From: JAAAPF01 sp046541805
GTDB taxonomy: Bacteria > Pseudomonadota > Alphaproteobacteria > Geminicoccales > Geminicoccaceae
Reading direction: 5' to 3'
NCBI GenBank assembly: GCA_046541805.1
Contig: JBKHCM010000137.1
Coordinates: 1-8,243 of the forward strand
Length of the DNA stretch: 8,243 nucleotides
In this document: positions 7,269 through 8,243 of the stretch, in pieces
Position numbering within the stretch: the first letter of the stretch is position 1
Layout of the letters: each line of letters starts with the position of its first letter
Made by a program: the position numbers and the translations under genes
The notes under the pieces: generated by a model
Told to the model about the DNA's origin: nothing
The model's database searches: none
What the model saw: only the letters and a program-made list of their open reading frames with translations

Positions 7269-7774
7269 CAGGGCGTCGCCTCGGCGACGTCGACGGGGCG
7301 GGGAGCGGCCCGGGCGACGTCGGCGAGCGCCGCGGCGGCCGCCTCGGCCGCGCCGCGGCTGGCGAACCCGCCGGTCATGACGTGGAACCAGACGCGCCCG
7401 GCGCCGTCCGTGCGCGCGGCCGGCGCCGCATCGACGCCTCGGGCGGCCAGTGCCGCCGCCATCCGACCCGCCGTCCGCGCGTCACCGAACGCGCCGAAGT
7501 CAAGGGCGAAGGGACCGGCCGGCGCCTGCGCGGCGACTACATCGTCCCCTTTCGCTTCCGCGTCGGTCGCGTCGGCCGCACCCGTGTCCACCGGCTGCAC
7601 CTCCGGCATCGATTGGTCAACCGAAGCTTTATCCGCGGCGATCGCATGCGCGGGCGCTGCGGCGGGGTCCCTTAATTGATGATAGAGGACAGCACCGAAC
7701 GCCGCGGCGAGGACCGCGACCGTCGACAGCCCCACCAGCAGGAGGCCCATGCTCAGCGTAGCCGTTCGACCCAT
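7268..7774 (-). CDS. Membrane-anchored SPOR-domain protein, first gene of the T6SS operon
   Basis: The 168-residue product has a short cytoplasmic N-terminus, one hydrophobic segment at about 9-31, a low-complexity Ala/Asp/Pro linker at 34-87 and a SPOR domain at about 88-163. Both halves of the SPOR repeat are visible: FALDFGAFGDARTAGRM (89-105) with a helix ending in AARG, and WFHVMTGGFASRGAAEAA (129-146). SPOR domains bind peptidoglycan strands stripped of stem peptides, mostly at the division septum, so the domain should lie in the periplasm. The gene stops one base into tssJ (TGATG), which argues for co-expression with the secretion genes. The start ATG is preceded by GGAG (7779-7782); Met9 (7750) is a less likely start because it would remove the positive residue before the membrane segment. 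A role as wall anchor or septal targeting factor for the T6SS is inference; SPOR proteins also act in cell division and wall remodelling. Confidence 0.85.
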   Translation of the reverse strand: MGRTATLSMGLLLVGLSTVAVLAAAFGAVLYHQLRDPAAAPAHAIAADKASVDQSMPEVQPVDTGAADATDAEAKGDDVVAAQAPAGPFALDFGAFGDARTAGRMAAALAARGVDAAPAARTDGAGRVWFHVMTGGFASRGAAEAAAAALADVARAAPRPVDVAEATP

Positions 7775-7778
7775 GATT

Positions 7779-7782
7779 CTCC
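7779..7782 (-). promoter_or_regulatory. Ribosome binding site of the SPOR gene
   Basis: On the minus strand GGAG is followed by AATC and then the ATG at 7774. It is the clearest Shine-Dalgarno sequence in the window and supports this ATG as the first start codon of the operon. Confidence 0.6.
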
Positions 7783-7850
7783 AGGGAGTCGTGTGCGACC
7801 TAGTCTTCCTCGCCTGAGTTTATGCGAACGTTTTCATGTAGCAACTCATC

Positions 7851-7856
7851 ATTGTA
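7851..7856 (-). promoter_or_regulatory. Candidate -10 element of the T6SS operon promoter
   Basis: On the minus strand TACAAT, five of six matches to the sigma-70 -10 consensus, lies 77 bases before the SPOR start codon. It sits in the AT-richest patch of the window (about 7815-7860), which is what an operon promoter would look like in so GC-rich a genome. No good -35 hexamer is seen at the proper distance, so this could be activator-dependent or a chance match. No sigma-54 type GG-N10-GC element with proper surroundings was found either. Confidence 0.22.
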
Positions 7857-8156
7857 TCGACGAGGCGGCGGTTCGGCCGAGAGTCCTTCACGGGGACGGT
7901 GCCGCCGGTGGCGAAAGGTTGTGCTTTCGTCGACTGCGGCGCGCGCACAGTTGCGCTGAGCAACCGCCGATGCTGATCTGCCCGTGGACCGTGCCGCATC
8001 GCGTCCCTCCGGTCGAAGAGCTGACATAGAAGCGCACCCCGCCCCGTCGTCCGCCGAACGCGACGGCCGCGCCAAGCTCGCCGCCTCACCGCTGCTCGAC
8101 GCCATTCGGCTCAGAGCCTGTGAATGAAGGGCTATGGTCAATCTTGGTCTAGGCTC

Positions 8157-8182
8157 GCGCATAATGCGGATAAGGCTTATCC
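8157..8182. repeat. Tandem 9-mer pair followed by an inverted copy (15-bp near-perfect palindrome)
   Basis: Two adjacent 9-base units, GCGCATAAT (8157-8165) and GCGGATAAG (8166-8174), share seven of nine bases. The second is followed, after one G, by CTTATCC (8176-8182), its exact inverted complement over seven bases, so 8168-8182 is a perfect dyad around G8175. The arrangement resembles a binding site for a dimeric regulator or a recombinase. A one-base gap is too short for an RNA hairpin with all pairs formed, so a DNA-level role is more likely. Confidence 0.6.
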
Positions 8183-8190
8183 CTTTGCGT

Positions 8191-8218
8191 CCGCTTGCCC
8201 AACATGTTGTGGGAGCGG
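8191..8218. repeat. 28-bp interrupted inverted repeat with a 10-bp perfect core
   Basis: The dyad centre is between 8204 and 8205. The core CAACATGTTG (8200-8209) is a perfect palindrome, and the outer arms CCGCT (8191-8195) and AGCGG (8214-8218) are exact complements at symmetric positions; the bases between them match poorly. It could be an operator, part of a recombination site, or the stem of a terminator for a gene to the right, though no T-run follows on either strand to support the last. Confidence 0.55.
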
Positions 8219-8243
8219 GCTGCTGGGCGGCGCATGAGGGCAG

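Larger units (their letters stand above)
7775..8243. other. Non-coding region upstream of the T6SS operon
   Basis: No frame in these 469 bases looks coding. Short open frames exist on both strands (up to 120 codons) but use AGA, ATA and A/T-ending codons freely, unlike the strongly G/C-ending codons of the neighbours, and their products match no family I know. The base composition is more balanced than in the operon, most clearly at 7800-7860 and 8105-8215. The left part should hold the promoter and leader of the operon; the right part holds the dyad-symmetric sequences listed separately. The region may include remains of a decayed gene or mobile element, but I cannot name one. Confidence 0.6.

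Noticed and set aside
7775..7900. Sigma-54 promoter for the T6SS operon
   Set aside because: T6SS operons are often sigma-54 dependent, but no convincing TGGC-N8-TTGC type element was found on the minus strand here.
7676..8029. Plus-strand open frame of 117 codons
   Set aside because: It starts inside the SPOR gene on the opposite strand, crosses the presumed promoter, and its product shows no domain or sensible composition.
7888..8037. Minus-strand 49-codon frame from GTG with three cysteines (FYVSSSTGGTRCGTV near its start)
   Set aside because: It looks peptide-like at first sight but has no clear ribosome binding site, no signal peptide and no recognisable family; a chance frame or a fragment of a decayed gene is equally likely.
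8108..8118. GGCTCAGAGCC palindrome as a possible insertion-sequence end
   Set aside because: Arms of five bases with one base between are common by chance, and I see no transposase, partner repeat or target duplication.
7800..8162. Minus-strand open frame of 120 codons just upstream of the SPOR gene
   Set aside because: Codon use is unlike the neighbours (AGA, ATA, many A/T-ending codons), there is no ribosome binding site or known domain, and it would cover the likely promoter region.

Overview
The window is a very GC-rich stretch (about 70% or more by eye) that carries one block of type VI secretion system (T6SS) genes, all on the minus strand. Read in the direction of transcription (right to left) the order is: a SPOR-domain membrane protein, tssJ, tssK, tssL, tssM, and the first part of tssA, which runs off the left edge. 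The GC content, the lipoprotein TssJ and the T6SS itself point to a Gram-negative Pseudomonadota with a high-GC genome. An alphaproteobacterium of the Rhodospirillales type is a guess; nothing in the sequence fixes the taxon.

Layout: 7775-8243 has no convincing gene and is visibly less GC-rich than the rest. It holds the probable promoter region of the operon and, at its far end, two dyad-symmetric sequences. 7268-7774 encodes a one-pass membrane protein with a C-terminal SPOR (peptidoglycan-binding) domain. 6819-7268 encodes a short lipoprotein, called TssJ. 5456-6793 is TssK, 4698-5459 TssL, 818-4693 TssM, and 1-824 the N-terminal 274 residues of TssA. Genes overlap or are separated by 25 bp or less at every junction, so they are almost certainly one transcriptional unit with translational coupling.

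Function: TssJ (outer-membrane lipoprotein), TssM and TssL (inner membrane) form the envelope-spanning complex of the T6SS. TssK joins that complex to the phage-like baseplate, and TssA primes and guides tail-sheath polymerisation. TssL here has no peptidoglycan-binding extension. The SPOR protein at the head of the operon is therefore a good candidate to anchor the complex to the cell wall, possibly at division sites. TssM is unusual: one N-terminal membrane segment in place of the usual pair, no usable Walker A motif, and a long chain of 1291 residues. The sheath, baseplate, ClpV and Hcp/VgrG genes must lie outside the window.
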